A stretch of DNA of 44,297 bases from Deltaproteobacteria bacterium. Lineage in GTDB: Bacteria > Myxococcota_A > UBA9160 > UBA4427. The DNA is taken from positions 11,017 through 55,313 of the forward strand of contig PAQX01000053.1 in assembly GCA_002709835.1 (NCBI GenBank). Direction: 5' to 3'. The notes under the pieces were generated by a model. That model had not been told where the DNA came from. It made no database searches and saw only the letters and a list, made by a program, of their open reading frames with translations. Below are positions 7,508-16,201 of this stretch, piece after piece (within the stretch, counting starts at the first letter, position 1; each line of letters opens with the position of its first letter). The position numbers and the translations under genes were made by a program.

Positions 7508-8782
7508 ATGTCCGACACGCCCGAGCGATATCCCCGCCGCAAGATCTTCGTCCTCTCGTCGCTCGCCCTCTTCACGGCGGGGACGAGCTTCGCGCTCCGG
7601 GGCGCGATCATCGCCGACGTCGTCGCCGAGCTCGATCCCGGCTCCGCGACTCTCGCCGGTAGCCTCCTCGGAACCGCCTTCCTCGGCTTCGGAACCACCC
7701 TCCTCCTCGCCAGCATCTTTCTCGACACGATCGGCATGGGACGCGCGCTGCTCGCCTGCGCGCTCTGCTTCGCCGCCGGAACCGGTCTCGCGATCAGCGG
7801 ATCGGGCGAGGGCGCGACCGGCATGATCCGCGCGGGTTTCCTTCTCTCGGGACTCGGCTGGGGCTTCATGGAGGCCGCCGTCAACCCGCTGACCGCCGCG
7901 CTTCATCCCGAGGACAAGACGAACCGGCTGAACGTGGTCCATGCCTGGTGGCCGGCCGGCGTGATCCTCGGGACCTTCGTCGCGTTGTCCGGAGGGGCCT
8001 TCGACCTCGGGTGGCGCGCCCAGTTCGCCGTGGTGCTGCTGCCCGCCGCCGGGTGCGTGGCGCTCTTCGTGGGAACGCCCTTCCCGCGTACGGAACGGGC
8101 GTCGCTCGGCGTCTCGATGGGCGAGATGTTCGCGGAGATCCCGAAGCACCCGATGTTCCTCGTCTGGTGGGTCTGCATGTTGCTGACCGCCGCGGCCGAG
8201 CTCGCCCCGAACCAGTGGTTCGACTTCGCGCTCACGAAGTCGATCGGGATTCGCGGCGCGTGGATCGTGATCTACGTATCCGCGATGATGTTCGTCTTCC
8301 GCCACTTCGCGGGCCCCATCGCCCACCGCCTCTCGAACCTCACGATGCTCTGTGGCTCCGCGGCCCTCGCGGTCCTCGGTTTATGGATCCTGCCCCTCGC
8401 CGATTCTCCGGTCACCGGTTTCCTTGCCGCCACGGTCTGGGGCATCGGCGTCTGCTTCCTCTGGCCGACGATGCTCGCGAACGTGTCCGAGCGCTATCCG
8501 AAGGGGGGCGAGCTCTTCATCGGCCTGATGGGCGTGGCCGGCGCGCTCTCGATCCAGTTCGTGTTGCCGGCCCTCGGTGCGATCACCGACTCGGTCAAGA
8601 GCGAGCTCGCCGGGAGCGCCGCCGCCTTCGCGGCCCTGCCGGCGTCGGAGCAGGCCCCGATCCTCCAGGCCGCCAACGAGAGCGCCTTCCACACCCTGGC
8701 AGGATTCGTCGCCGCGTTGATCGTCGTCTTCGGGGTGATCGGGCTGTCCGAGCGAGGCAGCGCCCGCGCCGCGGATCGTTAG
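7508..8782 (+). CDS. Major facilitator superfamily permease
   Basis: Twelve-helix MFS transporter of 424 residues, N-terminus MSDTPERYPRRKIF. Helices are interrupted by a central cytoplasmic loop near GTPFPRTERASLG; GWGFMEAAVNPLTAAL and the Asn/Glu-containing helices resemble the sugar-permease-like (FucP-related) MFS group. It is downstream of the Nramp-like gene with a 68-nt gap that contains a possible leaderless promoter, so it may be both read through and independently expressed. The substrate is unknown; the locus suggests a sugar, sugar acid or related carboxylate. Confidence 0.85.
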   Translation: MSDTPERYPRRKIFVLSSLALFTAGTSFALRGAIIADVVAELDPGSATLAGSLLGTAFLGFGTTLLLASIFLDTIGMGRALLACALCFAAGTGLAISGSGEGATGMIRAGFLLSGLGWGFMEAAVNPLTAALHPEDKTNRLNVVHAWWPAGVILGTFVALSGGAFDLGWRAQFAVVLLPAAGCVALFVGTPFPRTERASLGVSMGEMFAEIPKHPMFLVWWVCMLLTAAAELAPNQWFDFALTKSIGIRGAWIVIYVSAMMFVFRHFAGPIAHRLSNLTMLCGSAALAVLGLWILPLADSPVTGFLAATVWGIGVCFLWPTMLANVSERYPKGGELFIGLMGVAGALSIQFVLPALGAITDSVKSELAGSAAAFAALPASEQAPILQAANESAFHTLAGFVAALIVVFGVIGLSERGSARAADR

Positions 8783-8800
8783 TCCACCGCCGGCCGGACG

Positions 8801-9982
8801 CTAGGCGTCGAAGGCCCGGTCGATCAGGAAGAGCTCCTGCTCGGAGAGGTCGGTCTGGATGCCGCGTCCCCGCCCCGGCAGCCGTCCCTTCTTCTCGAAG
8901 GCGACGAGGCGATCGAGGTCCGGGCACTCGGCCGCGCCGCCGATCGTCGTGCAGGCATGCGCGGCGCAGGCACGCCCAAGCGCCAATGCCATCGCCAGCG
9001 GCGTCGTGGGCCCGCCCTCCGCGTCGAGCGCGAAGCCGTCGAGGGCCAGGCTCGCGACCAGGCCGGCGCCCATCGCGTCACCCGCCCCCGTCGAGTCGGC
9101 GCCCTCTTCGATCCGATAGGGCCACGCCGCGACCGGGCGATCGCTGCCGACGCGCTGACCGATCGCCCCGAAGCGCTCGAGGGAGACGACGAGGGTGCAT
9201 CGCTCCCGGAACCAGCCGAGGATCGAGGCAAGGGAGCCGTCGGGCAGGTCCGTATCGCGGCAGAACCGGCGGACCTCTCCGATGTCCAGCTGGAACACGT
9301 CGACGTGATCCCGCAGCAGCTTCTCCCAGCGTTTCGCCCCCTGCTTGAACTGGGCGCTGCCGAAATTCACGACCTTCGGGATTCCCCGCAGCTCGGGAGC
9401 CGTCAGCACGCGCTCGGTGATCTCGCCGGCAAAGCCGCTCTCGCCCCGCGACTTCCGCTTCCGGTCAGCGTGCACGTGACCGACGACGACGACGTCCGGT
9501 CGGGATCGCGGCGCAGAGAGTCGTTTGAGGTGACGCTCTACGTGGGCGGGAAAGGCCTCCATCAGATCCGGCGAGAACTCGTTGAGCACCGCCCGGGACG
9601 CGCCCTGTCGGATGAGGGTCGTATAGGGCGTGACGAGCCCGCTCCCTCGAACGAAGAGATCTTTCATCTGGATCCTGGCGTTGCCGGTTCGCGCGGCGGT
9701 CTCGAGCGCCTCGACGATCACGCTGCTCAACGGATCGGCCTTCGCGAGCGGTAGTACCGGGTGAACGTCGACGCCGAGGGCGAGTAAGCGGCACGCATGA
9801 TTCACGGCGCTCCCGCCGGCCTGTCTTGGCTGGGGTGGAATCGAGTACTTCGCGTCGGCCTCGAATTCGCGGGGCAACGTATAGCCGTGCTCGACGTTCG
9901 CGCCGCCGATCGTGGCGACCCGGAGATCCGCGAGCTCGTTCCGGCGATCTCGCAAGCGACGGCTCGCGAAGTCGGTCTTCAT
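8801..9982 (-). CDS. PfkB/ribokinase family carbohydrate kinase
   Basis: 393-residue kinase. The N-terminal PfkB motif is GGSAVNHACRLLALG (substrate side) and the C-terminal signature is DSTGAGDAMGAG, with the anion-hole GAGD and catalytic Asp at about D302. An insert around residues 145-200 (basic, VVVGHVHADRKRKSRGES) makes it longer than the usual 300-330 residues. It would phosphorylate a sugar, nucleoside or similar alcohol with ATP. It is transcribed towards the MFS gene, the stops being 18 nt apart, and may act on the transported substrate or on a 2-keto-3-deoxy sugar acid; that is inference. Confidence 0.87.
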   Translation of the reverse strand: MKTDFASRRLRDRRNELADLRVATIGGANVEHGYTLPREFEADAKYSIPPQPRQAGGSAVNHACRLLALGVDVHPVLPLAKADPLSSVIVEALETAARTGNARIQMKDLFVRGSGLVTPYTTLIRQGASRAVLNEFSPDLMEAFPAHVERHLKRLSAPRSRPDVVVVGHVHADRKRKSRGESGFAGEITERVLTAPELRGIPKVVNFGSAQFKQGAKRWEKLLRDHVDVFQLDIGEVRRFCRDTDLPDGSLASILGWFRERCTLVVSLERFGAIGQRVGSDRPVAAWPYRIEEGADSTGAGDAMGAGLVASLALDGFALDAEGGPTTPLAMALALGRACAAHACTTIGGAAECPDLDRLVAFEKKGRLPGRGRGIQTDLSEQELFLIDRAFDA

Positions 9983-10186
9983 TCGAGGGCCCTTAGATGG
10001 CTTCGAGCGAGCGCCTCAGGCGAACCGGCGCGCTCCCCGCGATGCTCGAGTCGACTGCCGACCCATTGCCGGAGCCTTGCCGACGCGTGGCGTTCAGATC
10101 CGTCGACCAGAGAGGGGGAAGAAGCCTCGAGCGCACCGCTGATCGTACCGAATTCGCATGAAACTGTTTAGAAGAGGGGGGCACCC

Positions 10187-10702
10187 ATGCCGGATGAGCT
10201 GAGAGAAGATCTCGCGCTCTGTGTCGACCTCTCCGAGCCCGTGACATGGCGACTCGACGACGTGATGCCGAAGGGCACGCGCCTCGACTTCTCTCCCCCC
10301 GGTTCTGCAGGAGAACCTCGTCCCGACCGCGGGTTTGACCATGCTGACGAGCGGGAGCGAAAGATCCTTCCCCAGATCACCGCGAACGCGTACCCGAACG
10401 GATTTGCGTTCTTCGAGGACCTCGCCTCCACCTTTGCGCGTCAAGCCTCGATGGACATCGAGAGTCTCGCCGGCGCGATCGGTCGGGTCCTGCCTGCCCA
10501 GCAGCGCGACGTAATCGAACGCATACAGCGGCTCGCCTACGAAGACACGTCCATCCGCTGCGGCCTCACCCACACGACGTTCCTCTCGATGCTCCGCCGA
10601 CTGGACGAGACCGCACCGGAGCGAGCGGAGGCGATCGCCAAGACGCTCGGGGGCGGCTCGCACCGAGGCCAGGCCCATGCGCACGGCACCTCGGGCGACT
10701 GA
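10187..10702 (+). CDS. Hypothetical protein
   Basis: A 171-residue, acidic, soluble protein with no signal peptide, membrane helix or family motif that I recognise. The start is supported by a GAGGGGGG ribosome site 5-6 nt before ATG. The second half looks helical (RQASMDIESLAGAIGRVLP, then FLSMLRRLDETAPERAEAIA). The opposite strand is also open (10094-10726), but its codon use and composition are less protein-like. The 204 bp before it hold no gene. Confidence 0.55.
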   Translation: MPDELREDLALCVDLSEPVTWRLDDVMPKGTRLDFSPPGSAGEPRPDRGFDHADERERKILPQITANAYPNGFAFFEDLASTFARQASMDIESLAGAIGRVLPAQQRDVIERIQRLAYEDTSIRCGLTHTTFLSMLRRLDETAPERAEAIAKTLGGGSHRGQAHAHGTSGD

Positions 10703-10773
10703 ACGAGCCCGCCCCGACTCCGCCATCTTCGATAGGCTAAGGCGTGCCCCACGTTCCCGACCGGGAGACGAGC

Positions 10774-10884
10774 ATGCTCCACCGCGTCACGCCCCACCGC
10801 TCATCCTCGATTCGCGAGCCCCTCACCGACGTCGAGCCGGGTCACGGCCCCCTTCGTTCGGGACTCCGGTCCGAGCCGTCGTGA
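10774..10884 (+). CDS. Possible 36-codon leader ORF coupled to the aldo/keto reductase
   Basis: ATG at 10774 has a GGGAG ribosome site at a normal distance and a TAGGCT box at 10733-10738. The frame encodes a 36-residue basic peptide (start MLHRVTPHRSSSIREP) and ends at a TGA that overlaps the GTG start of the next gene (GTGA, 10881-10884). The reductase start has no ribosome site of its own, so coupling is plausible. It has no known homology and could be chance in GC-rich DNA. Confidence 0.3.
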   Translation: MLHRVTPHRSSSIREPLTDVEPGHGPLRSGLRSEPS

Positions 10885-11975
10885 GCGCCCCTCGACGCGC
10901 ACGACTCGGCGAGACGGACCTCGAGGTCTCGACCCTCGTTTTCGGCAGCATGGGACGCCGTCGCCGGGACGAAGCGTCCCGCGCCCGGGTCCTCGACGCG
11001 GCGATCGAAGCGGGCCTGACGTCGATCGACACCGCGCCGCTCTATGACTTCGGGGAAGTCGAAGCGTTTCTCGGCCGAGCGCTGGCGGGTCGAAGGAATC
11101 GCGTCGAGTTGCTCTCGAAGGTCGGCCTCCGCTGGGACGGTGCGCACGGCGAGGTCCTCTTCTCTCTCGAGCAGGCAGGCAAGCAACGCACCGTCCGCCG
11201 GGACTCGCGCCCGGCTTCGATCCGCCGGGACGTCGAAGAGAGCCTCGCCCGGCTCCGTACCGACCACCTCGATCTGTGCCAGATCCATCATCCGGATCGA
11301 CGAATCCCTCTCGAAGACGCCCTCGGAGAGCTCGTCCGGCTCCGGGACGAGGGCAAGATCCGACACCTCGGCGTCTCGAACGTGGAGGACCGCGAGCTCG
11401 CGACTTGCCTCGCATTCTTCCGCGACGCCGCCCCCGGGCGCGGAATCGCCTCACTCCAGCTCCACTACAGCCTGCTCGAGCGAGGCGCCGAAGCGGATCG
11501 GATTCCGACCGCACACGCATCCGCCCTCGGCGTGCTCGCCTACACCCCCCTCGAAGGCGGCGCCCTCTCCGACCGGTTCGTCCGCGACGCGGGGTGGCGG
11601 CGCGAGCGGTCCGAATCCGACCCTCTCTTCCGTGCCCCCAACGTGGGGCCTCTTCGAGCAGCGGTCGCCGACGCGCTCATCCCGGTCGCCCGGGACCTCG
11701 GCGTGCCCGCAAGCACCGTCGCGCTCGCGTGGCTCCTCGCGAGACCGCAACGAGTGATGCCGATCGTCGGTGCGTCGAGTGAGGGCCACGTCCGCGAGCA
11801 CGCCGCGGCCTGGGACACCCCCCTCGAGAACACCGCGGCCGAGTCCCTGGCCGAGGCCTTCGCAGCGCTGAAGATCGACCGCAATCCCAACGCCACGTTC
11901 ACGACCCGCCTTCGCAACAAGATCCGACGACTCCTTGAACGGGGGAGCCGGCTGCGCAGAGGGAGCGCACGATGA
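10881..11975 (+). CDS. Aldo/keto reductase
   Basis: NAD(P)H-dependent (beta/alpha)8 oxidoreductase of 364 residues. The catalytic tetrad is complete: D50 and Y55 in SIDTAPLYDFGEVE, K80 in ELLSKVG and H136 in CQIHHPD. The cofactor-binding end includes VMPIVGASSEGHV. GTG at 10881 is chosen because homology begins there (RRARLGETDLEVS); the upstream part of the frame has no similarity. It overlaps the next gene by ATGA (11972-11975), so the two are co-translated. The C-terminus has a basic 25-residue tail (TTRLRNKIRRLLERGSRLRR) beyond the usual AKR end. The substrate is unknown. Confidence 0.88.
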   Translation: MSAPRRARLGETDLEVSTLVFGSMGRRRRDEASRARVLDAAIEAGLTSIDTAPLYDFGEVEAFLGRALAGRRNRVELLSKVGLRWDGAHGEVLFSLEQAGKQRTVRRDSRPASIRRDVEESLARLRTDHLDLCQIHHPDRRIPLEDALGELVRLRDEGKIRHLGVSNVEDRELATCLAFFRDAAPGRGIASLQLHYSLLERGAEADRIPTAHASALGVLAYTPLEGGALSDRFVRDAGWRRERSESDPLFRAPNVGPLRAAVADALIPVARDLGVPASTVALAWLLARPQRVMPIVGASSEGHVREHAAAWDTPLENTAAESLAEAFAALKIDRNPNATFTTRLRNKIRRLLERGSRLRRGSAR

Positions 11976-13240
11976 AGACCAAACGCCTGCTCGCCCTCGC
12001 CTCTCTGCTCTCGACCGCAGGGCTCACCGCCTGCGGCGGCGTCGAGCCCCCGCTGCCCGCGATCGGCGGTCCCGCGGATCGCGAGGGACTCGCGAGCTGG
12101 CGGCGCTTCGCGATCGATCGTGTCCTCGACTACCGCGTCTCGAGTGGCGCGCGTGCCGGCTTCGTCGCCCTCGTCGCGCGGCGCGGACGCGTCGTCTATG
12201 CACGCACGACGGGCATGGCCGACGTCGAGAACGAGATTCCCATGACCCTCGACACGCGCTTCCACCTCGCATCTATGAGCAAAGCGATCACGGCGACCGC
12301 CGCCCTCGTTCTCGTCGACGAGGGACGACTGGATCTCGATGCCCCTCTCGCCGACAACCTGCCCGAGTTCGAGACGCTGCGAGTCGTCCATCGCGTGGAT
12401 CCCGAAGGCGACTTCGAGACCGAAGCGCTCGAAGAGCCGATCACGATCCGCCACCTCCTGACCTTCACGTCCGGCATCGGCGGCTACGACGAATCCGACA
12501 CCCCGCTCGCTCGACTCTGGCGATCGCCGGACATCGAGATCGCCGGACTCGGCTCCCTCGCCGATCGGATCGAACACGTCGCCTCTCGCCCACTCTACGA
12601 GCCCCCTGGAGAGCGCTGGCGATACGGCTGGTCCGCCGACGTACTGGCGAGAGTCGTCGAAGTGGCGTCGGGCGAGCCCTTCGACGCATTCCTGAAGAGC
12701 CGGGTCTTCGACCCCCTCGGCATGGCCGCGACGGGCTTCGTCGACGACGTTCCCCCGGACGCGCCCTTCGCGCGGATGTACACCCATGACGAAGCGGGCG
12801 AACTCGTCCGGGAGCGGCGCTTCGACGACGATTACGGGCGCGGCTGGACACCGGGCGGCGGCGGGATGGTCGGAACCGCACCCGACTACCTGCGCTTTGC
12901 GATGATGCTCGCGAACGGAGGCGCCCTCGGCGGGATCCGGATCCTTCGCGAAGAGACCGTCGCCGACATGACCCGGCTCCACGTCCCCGATGGCGTGCTA
13001 GCCGACATGGGGCTCGAGGGACTCGGGTGGGGGCTCGGGGTGAGCGTGGTCGCGGATGACTCGGTGACGCTCATGCCGTCGACTAAGGGCGACTACTGGT
13101 GGAGCGGTCGCTTCGGGACACAGTTCTGGGTCAGCCCCGCCCACGAGACCGTCGTCGTCGTTCTACAGCAGACCGAGACCAGCGAAACCAGCGACCTTCC
13201 CTGGGCTGCGACCGTGGTCCAGGTCCTCGCGATGCCCTGA
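11972..13240 (+). CDS. Serine hydrolase, beta-lactamase/EstB family lipoprotein
   Basis: Class C beta-lactamase-fold hydrolase, 422 residues. A lipobox (LTAC, Cys21) follows a 17-residue hydrophobic signal, so it is exported and lipid-anchored. The nucleophile motif SxxK is SMSK (S101-K104). The second motif is RYGWSADVL (Tyr at about 213, Ser replacing the Asn of YxN), and the third region is SGRFGTQFWV near the C-terminus. This pattern is that of esterases/D-aminopeptidase-like proteins (EstB type) rather than true beta-lactamases. It is coupled to the aldo/keto reductase by a 4-bp overlap. Confidence 0.88.
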   Translation: MKTKRLLALASLLSTAGLTACGGVEPPLPAIGGPADREGLASWRRFAIDRVLDYRVSSGARAGFVALVARRGRVVYARTTGMADVENEIPMTLDTRFHLASMSKAITATAALVLVDEGRLDLDAPLADNLPEFETLRVVHRVDPEGDFETEALEEPITIRHLLTFTSGIGGYDESDTPLARLWRSPDIEIAGLGSLADRIEHVASRPLYEPPGERWRYGWSADVLARVVEVASGEPFDAFLKSRVFDPLGMAATGFVDDVPPDAPFARMYTHDEAGELVRERRFDDDYGRGWTPGGGGMVGTAPDYLRFAMMLANGGALGGIRILREETVADMTRLHVPDGVLADMGLEGLGWGLGVSVVADDSVTLMPSTKGDYWWSGRFGTQFWVSPAHETVVVVLQQTETSETSDLPWAATVVQVLAMP

Positions 13241-13250
13241 CGGACTTTGC

Positions 13251-14276
13251 CTAACGTCCAGGCGAACGGCAGAAATCCGCGATCGCGCGCGCCGTATCCC
13301 GACTGATGTCGGGGCAGAGCAGCGGGAAGATCTCGGTTCCGTGCACCGTCCCCATGACCTGCCGACAGCGAGCCTCGACACCGGCGCGCAGGAGCAACCG
13401 ATAGAAGTGGATGCCTTCGTCGCGGAGCGGGTCGGCTTCGTTGACGGTGATCATGACCGGCGGAAGTCCGCGGACGTCGCCCTCGCTCGCGAAGATCGGC
13501 CACGCCAGCGGGTCCTGATTCTCGAACGCCTCGATGCCGTAGGAGTGTTTGCCGACGTTATTGTGGAGATCGAGAACGAGGCCATTGTTCTCGCTGGAAG
13601 ACGGGAAGCGTTCCTGCGGCCACTCGCCCGCGATGTAAGGACACAGCGCGAAGAAACCGCCGACCACGCCGGCGCGCCCTTCCCGATTGAGTCGAATCGC
13701 CGTCGCGAGCGTCAGGTTCCCCCCTCCGCTCTCGCCGGAGACGATCAGGCGTTCGCGGTCGAACCCGAGTTCATCGGCGTTCTCGAGGAGCCAGTCGAGA
13801 CCGGACACGCAGTCATCGAGGCCCGCCGGGAAGGGTGCGACCTCGGGTGCGGACGACGGGACGACGCAGTTGCGGAAATCGACCATCGCGACGTTCACGC
13901 CCTGGCCGGCGATGATCTTGCCCCAGGCGCGGTAGTTCCCGTCGAAGCAGGACAGCGTCATCATGCCGCCGCCGTGGATGTAGTAGACGCCCGGCCGCTT
14001 CTCGCCGTCGGCATGGCGAATCAGCTGGACCTTGATCGTATTTCCGTCGGGCGACGAAGTGAACTCGCGGGTCTCGACCGTGAGGCCCTCCGACGGGGCG
14101 ACGTCCTCGTTGTCACAGAGATCCATGAACTGTCGGAACGCCGCGGCGCCTTCCTGCGCGGCGTCGCTGTTCATGCGGGCGACCAGCTCATCGCGATCCT
14201 TCACGTCCCCCCCGAAACCGCCTCCCATGCGATCGAGCAGGACGGCGAGGCGAGGGTCGAGTCTGGGGTCGGACAT
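13251..14276 (-). CDS. Alpha/beta hydrolase, hormone-sensitive-lipase family esterase
   Basis: 341-residue HSL (family IV) esterase. It has the oxyanion motif HGGG (101-104), the nucleophile elbow GESGGG (S183), the acid in NEADPLRDEG and the histidine in GTVHGTEIF. The start at 14276 has GGAG 5 nt upstream. The long N-terminal cap (residues 1-70) fits the family. It is cytoplasmic, with no signal. It is transcribed divergently from the P450 at 14396 (119-bp shared upstream region) and convergently with the lipoprotein hydrolase. It probably hydrolyses a short- or medium-chain carboxylic ester or lactone, a step often linked to Baeyer-Villiger products; this link is inference. Confidence 0.88.
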   Translation of the reverse strand: MSDPRLDPRLAVLLDRMGGGFGGDVKDRDELVARMNSDAAQEGAAAFRQFMDLCDNEDVAPSEGLTVETREFTSSPDGNTIKVQLIRHADGEKRPGVYYIHGGGMMTLSCFDGNYRAWGKIIAGQGVNVAMVDFRNCVVPSSAPEVAPFPAGLDDCVSGLDWLLENADELGFDRERLIVSGESGGGNLTLATAIRLNREGRAGVVGGFFALCPYIAGEWPQERFPSSSENNGLVLDLHNNVGKHSYGIEAFENQDPLAWPIFASEGDVRGLPPVMITVNEADPLRDEGIHFYRLLLRAGVEARCRQVMGTVHGTEIFPLLCPDISRDTARAIADFCRSPGR

Positions 14277-14395
14277 GGGATCTCCTGTGGATTTCGACGC
14301 CCCGACGGTAGCGCCGTCGCGGCGGACGGCTTCCGGCGCGAACATCCCTCGACGCTGGATCTCCAGGGCCGTAGGATTTCGTCACGAGGAGCCCC

Positions 14396-15586
14396 ATGAC
14401 CGTTCAATACGACCCCTTCTCCGACGACGTGATCCATGGCGACAACCACGGGATCTACAAGCGACTGCGCGACGAATCACCGGTCCACTACCTCGAGGCC
14501 TACGACGCCTTCGCGCTCTCGCGGTTCGACGACGTTTGGTGGGCCTGCGCGGGTGACTTCGTCTCGAACGCCCAGGGCGCGACCAACGCGCACCTCCTGA
14601 CCCGGGTCCAGCCGGTTCTGCCGCTCCTGAACAACATGGATCCGCCCGAACACTCGCGGCTGCGGGGCGGCCTGCGCAAGCACTTCATGCCGGCCAAGGT
14701 CCGTGCGCTCACGCCCTGGATCGAAGGCCTCGTCGATCGACTGCTCAGCCCCTTCGCGGACGGCGGCACCCACGAGTTCGTCGAGGACTTCGCGCAGCCC
14801 CTCGCCATGAACGTCGGCTGCAAGGTCATCGGCCTGCCCGAAGAGGACGGGGACTACCTTCGCGACGTCGTCGGACGCTTCTTCCGCCGCGAACCCGGCC
14901 ACTCTGGCATGACCGAGGACGGGCTCGCCGCGATGGGCGAGATGAACGACTACCTGCGGCGGATCTCCGCGGAGCAGCGCGCAAACCCGCCGGCGGAGCC
15001 CAACGCGATCACGGTCCTGCGCGAATACCGCGACCTGGAAGGCGGCGCCCTCGACGATGATGCAATCGGGTCGCATCTCTCGCTGCTCCTGATCGGAGGA
15101 ACCGACACGCTCCCGAAGGTCCTGGCAAACCTGATGCTGCGACTTCAGGAGAACCCGGACCAGCGAGCGGAACTCGCCGACGATGCCGACCTGGCCGTGC
15201 CGGCGTTCAACGAAGCGGTCCGGATCGACATGCCGACGCAGAACATGTGTCGGCTGGTGACCAAGCCGGTCGAGCGGCACGGCGTGACGATCGACGAGGG
15301 CCAGGTCATCGTCCTTCTGTACACGGCCGCGAACCGCGACGATCGCGAGTTCCCCGCCCCCGAGAAGTTCGACATGAAGCGCAATCCGCCGCGCTCCCTC
15401 GGCTTCTCCCACGGTCACCACGCCTGCATCGGACTGCACGTGGCTCGCAAGGAAGGCGAAATCGCGATCAACGAAATCCTGAAGCGCTTCCCTAACTACG
15501 AAGTCGACACTTCGGGCCTCGAGACCTACGCGACGGAGTTCGTGAAGGGCTACTCGGCGATGCCCGTGACCTTCCGCTCGAAATAG
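14396..15586 (+). CDS. Cytochrome P450
   Basis: Soluble bacterial class I P450 of 396 residues. The I-helix oxygen-activation motif is LLIGGTDTL (GGTDT), ExxR is NEAVR, and the haem-binding loop is FSHGHHACIG with the axial ligand at about Cys344. The start has GAGGAG 5-6 nt upstream and a TAGGAT box at 14372-14377. It needs an external ferredoxin and reductase, which are not in the window. A VOC protein follows 71 nt later. The substrate is not predictable; neighbours suggest a hydrophobic compound. Confidence 0.93.
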   Translation: MTVQYDPFSDDVIHGDNHGIYKRLRDESPVHYLEAYDAFALSRFDDVWWACAGDFVSNAQGATNAHLLTRVQPVLPLLNNMDPPEHSRLRGGLRKHFMPAKVRALTPWIEGLVDRLLSPFADGGTHEFVEDFAQPLAMNVGCKVIGLPEEDGDYLRDVVGRFFRREPGHSGMTEDGLAAMGEMNDYLRRISAEQRANPPAEPNAITVLREYRDLEGGALDDDAIGSHLSLLLIGGTDTLPKVLANLMLRLQENPDQRAELADDADLAVPAFNEAVRIDMPTQNMCRLVTKPVERHGVTIDEGQVIVLLYTAANRDDREFPAPEKFDMKRNPPRSLGFSHGHHACIGLHVARKEGEIAINEILKRFPNYEVDTSGLETYATEFVKGYSAMPVTFRSK

Positions 15587-15657
15587 CAGCGGGCCCCGCG
15601 CTCGATCCCAATCGGATATCTTCGAGCACGACCGCTCCCAAGAGTTCAGGAGATCGC

Positions 15658-16137
15658 ATGTCCGCAGCCAGCCCCCCCGCCGACCTCGAAACCCTCGGGC
15701 TCCCGCCGATCGACCAGGTAGGCTTCGTGGTCCGTTCGATCGAGGAAACCAAGGCCCGCTATGGCGCGATCTTCGGACCGTGGTCCGAGATGGACGGCTC
15801 GGTCCAGGAAGCGGACTACCGCGGACGAAAGGAAGACGCCTCCCTCGCGCTTCTCTTCGGGCACTCCGGCGAGCTCGAGATCGAGTTCATCGAATGGCGG
15901 GGCGGCCACAGCCCCCACCGCGAGTTCATCGAAGCCGGCCGCGAGGGGATGCATCACCTCCGCTATCGCGTGGACGACACCGACGCCTGGATCGAGAAGC
16001 TCGCCCCTCTGGGCTACGCGCCGATCTGGTACAAGCGCTTCACCGAAGACACGATCTTCGCGTACCTCGAACGGGACGGAGATCCGCTCCTGATCGAGTT
16101 CCTGCAGATGCCCGAGGGCGGCCCCGGCACGAGCTGA
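15658..16137 (+). CDS. VOC (glyoxalase/dioxygenase) superfamily protein
   Basis: 159-residue protein with paired beta-alpha-beta-beta-beta modules. PPIDQVGFVVRSIEET starts the first and GMHHLRYRVDDTDAWIEKL the second, with E in LIEFLQ near the end, so the metal residues are plausibly H/E/H/E type. The start has AGGAG at 8 nt. Members include glyoxalase I, extradiol dioxygenases, methylmalonyl-CoA epimerase and lyases. It may act after the P450, but the reaction is not assignable. Confidence 0.82.
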   Translation: MSAASPPADLETLGLPPIDQVGFVVRSIEETKARYGAIFGPWSEMDGSVQEADYRGRKEDASLALLFGHSGELEIEFIEWRGGHSPHREFIEAGREGMHHLRYRVDDTDAWIEKLAPLGYAPIWYKRFTEDTIFAYLERDGDPLLIEFLQMPEGGPGTS

Positions 16138-16186
16138 CGGCCCGCGGGAACGCACGATCCGCTGCGCCCGGACGCGCGCGAGAACG

Positions 16187-16192
16187 TATGCT
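16187..16192 (+). promoter_or_regulatory. -10-like TATGCT box close to a start codon
   Basis: TATGCT ends 9 nt before the ATG at 16202, which has no ribosome site; consistent with a leaderless promoter. Confidence 0.35.
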
Positions 16193-16201
16193 CCCGCGGC
16201 G

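Noticed and set aside
6128..8782. 884-codon frame that would fuse an N-terminal region with the MFS permease
   Set aside because: The first 460 codons lie out of frame within the Nramp-like gene and are arginine-rich shadow sequence; the real gene begins at 7508.
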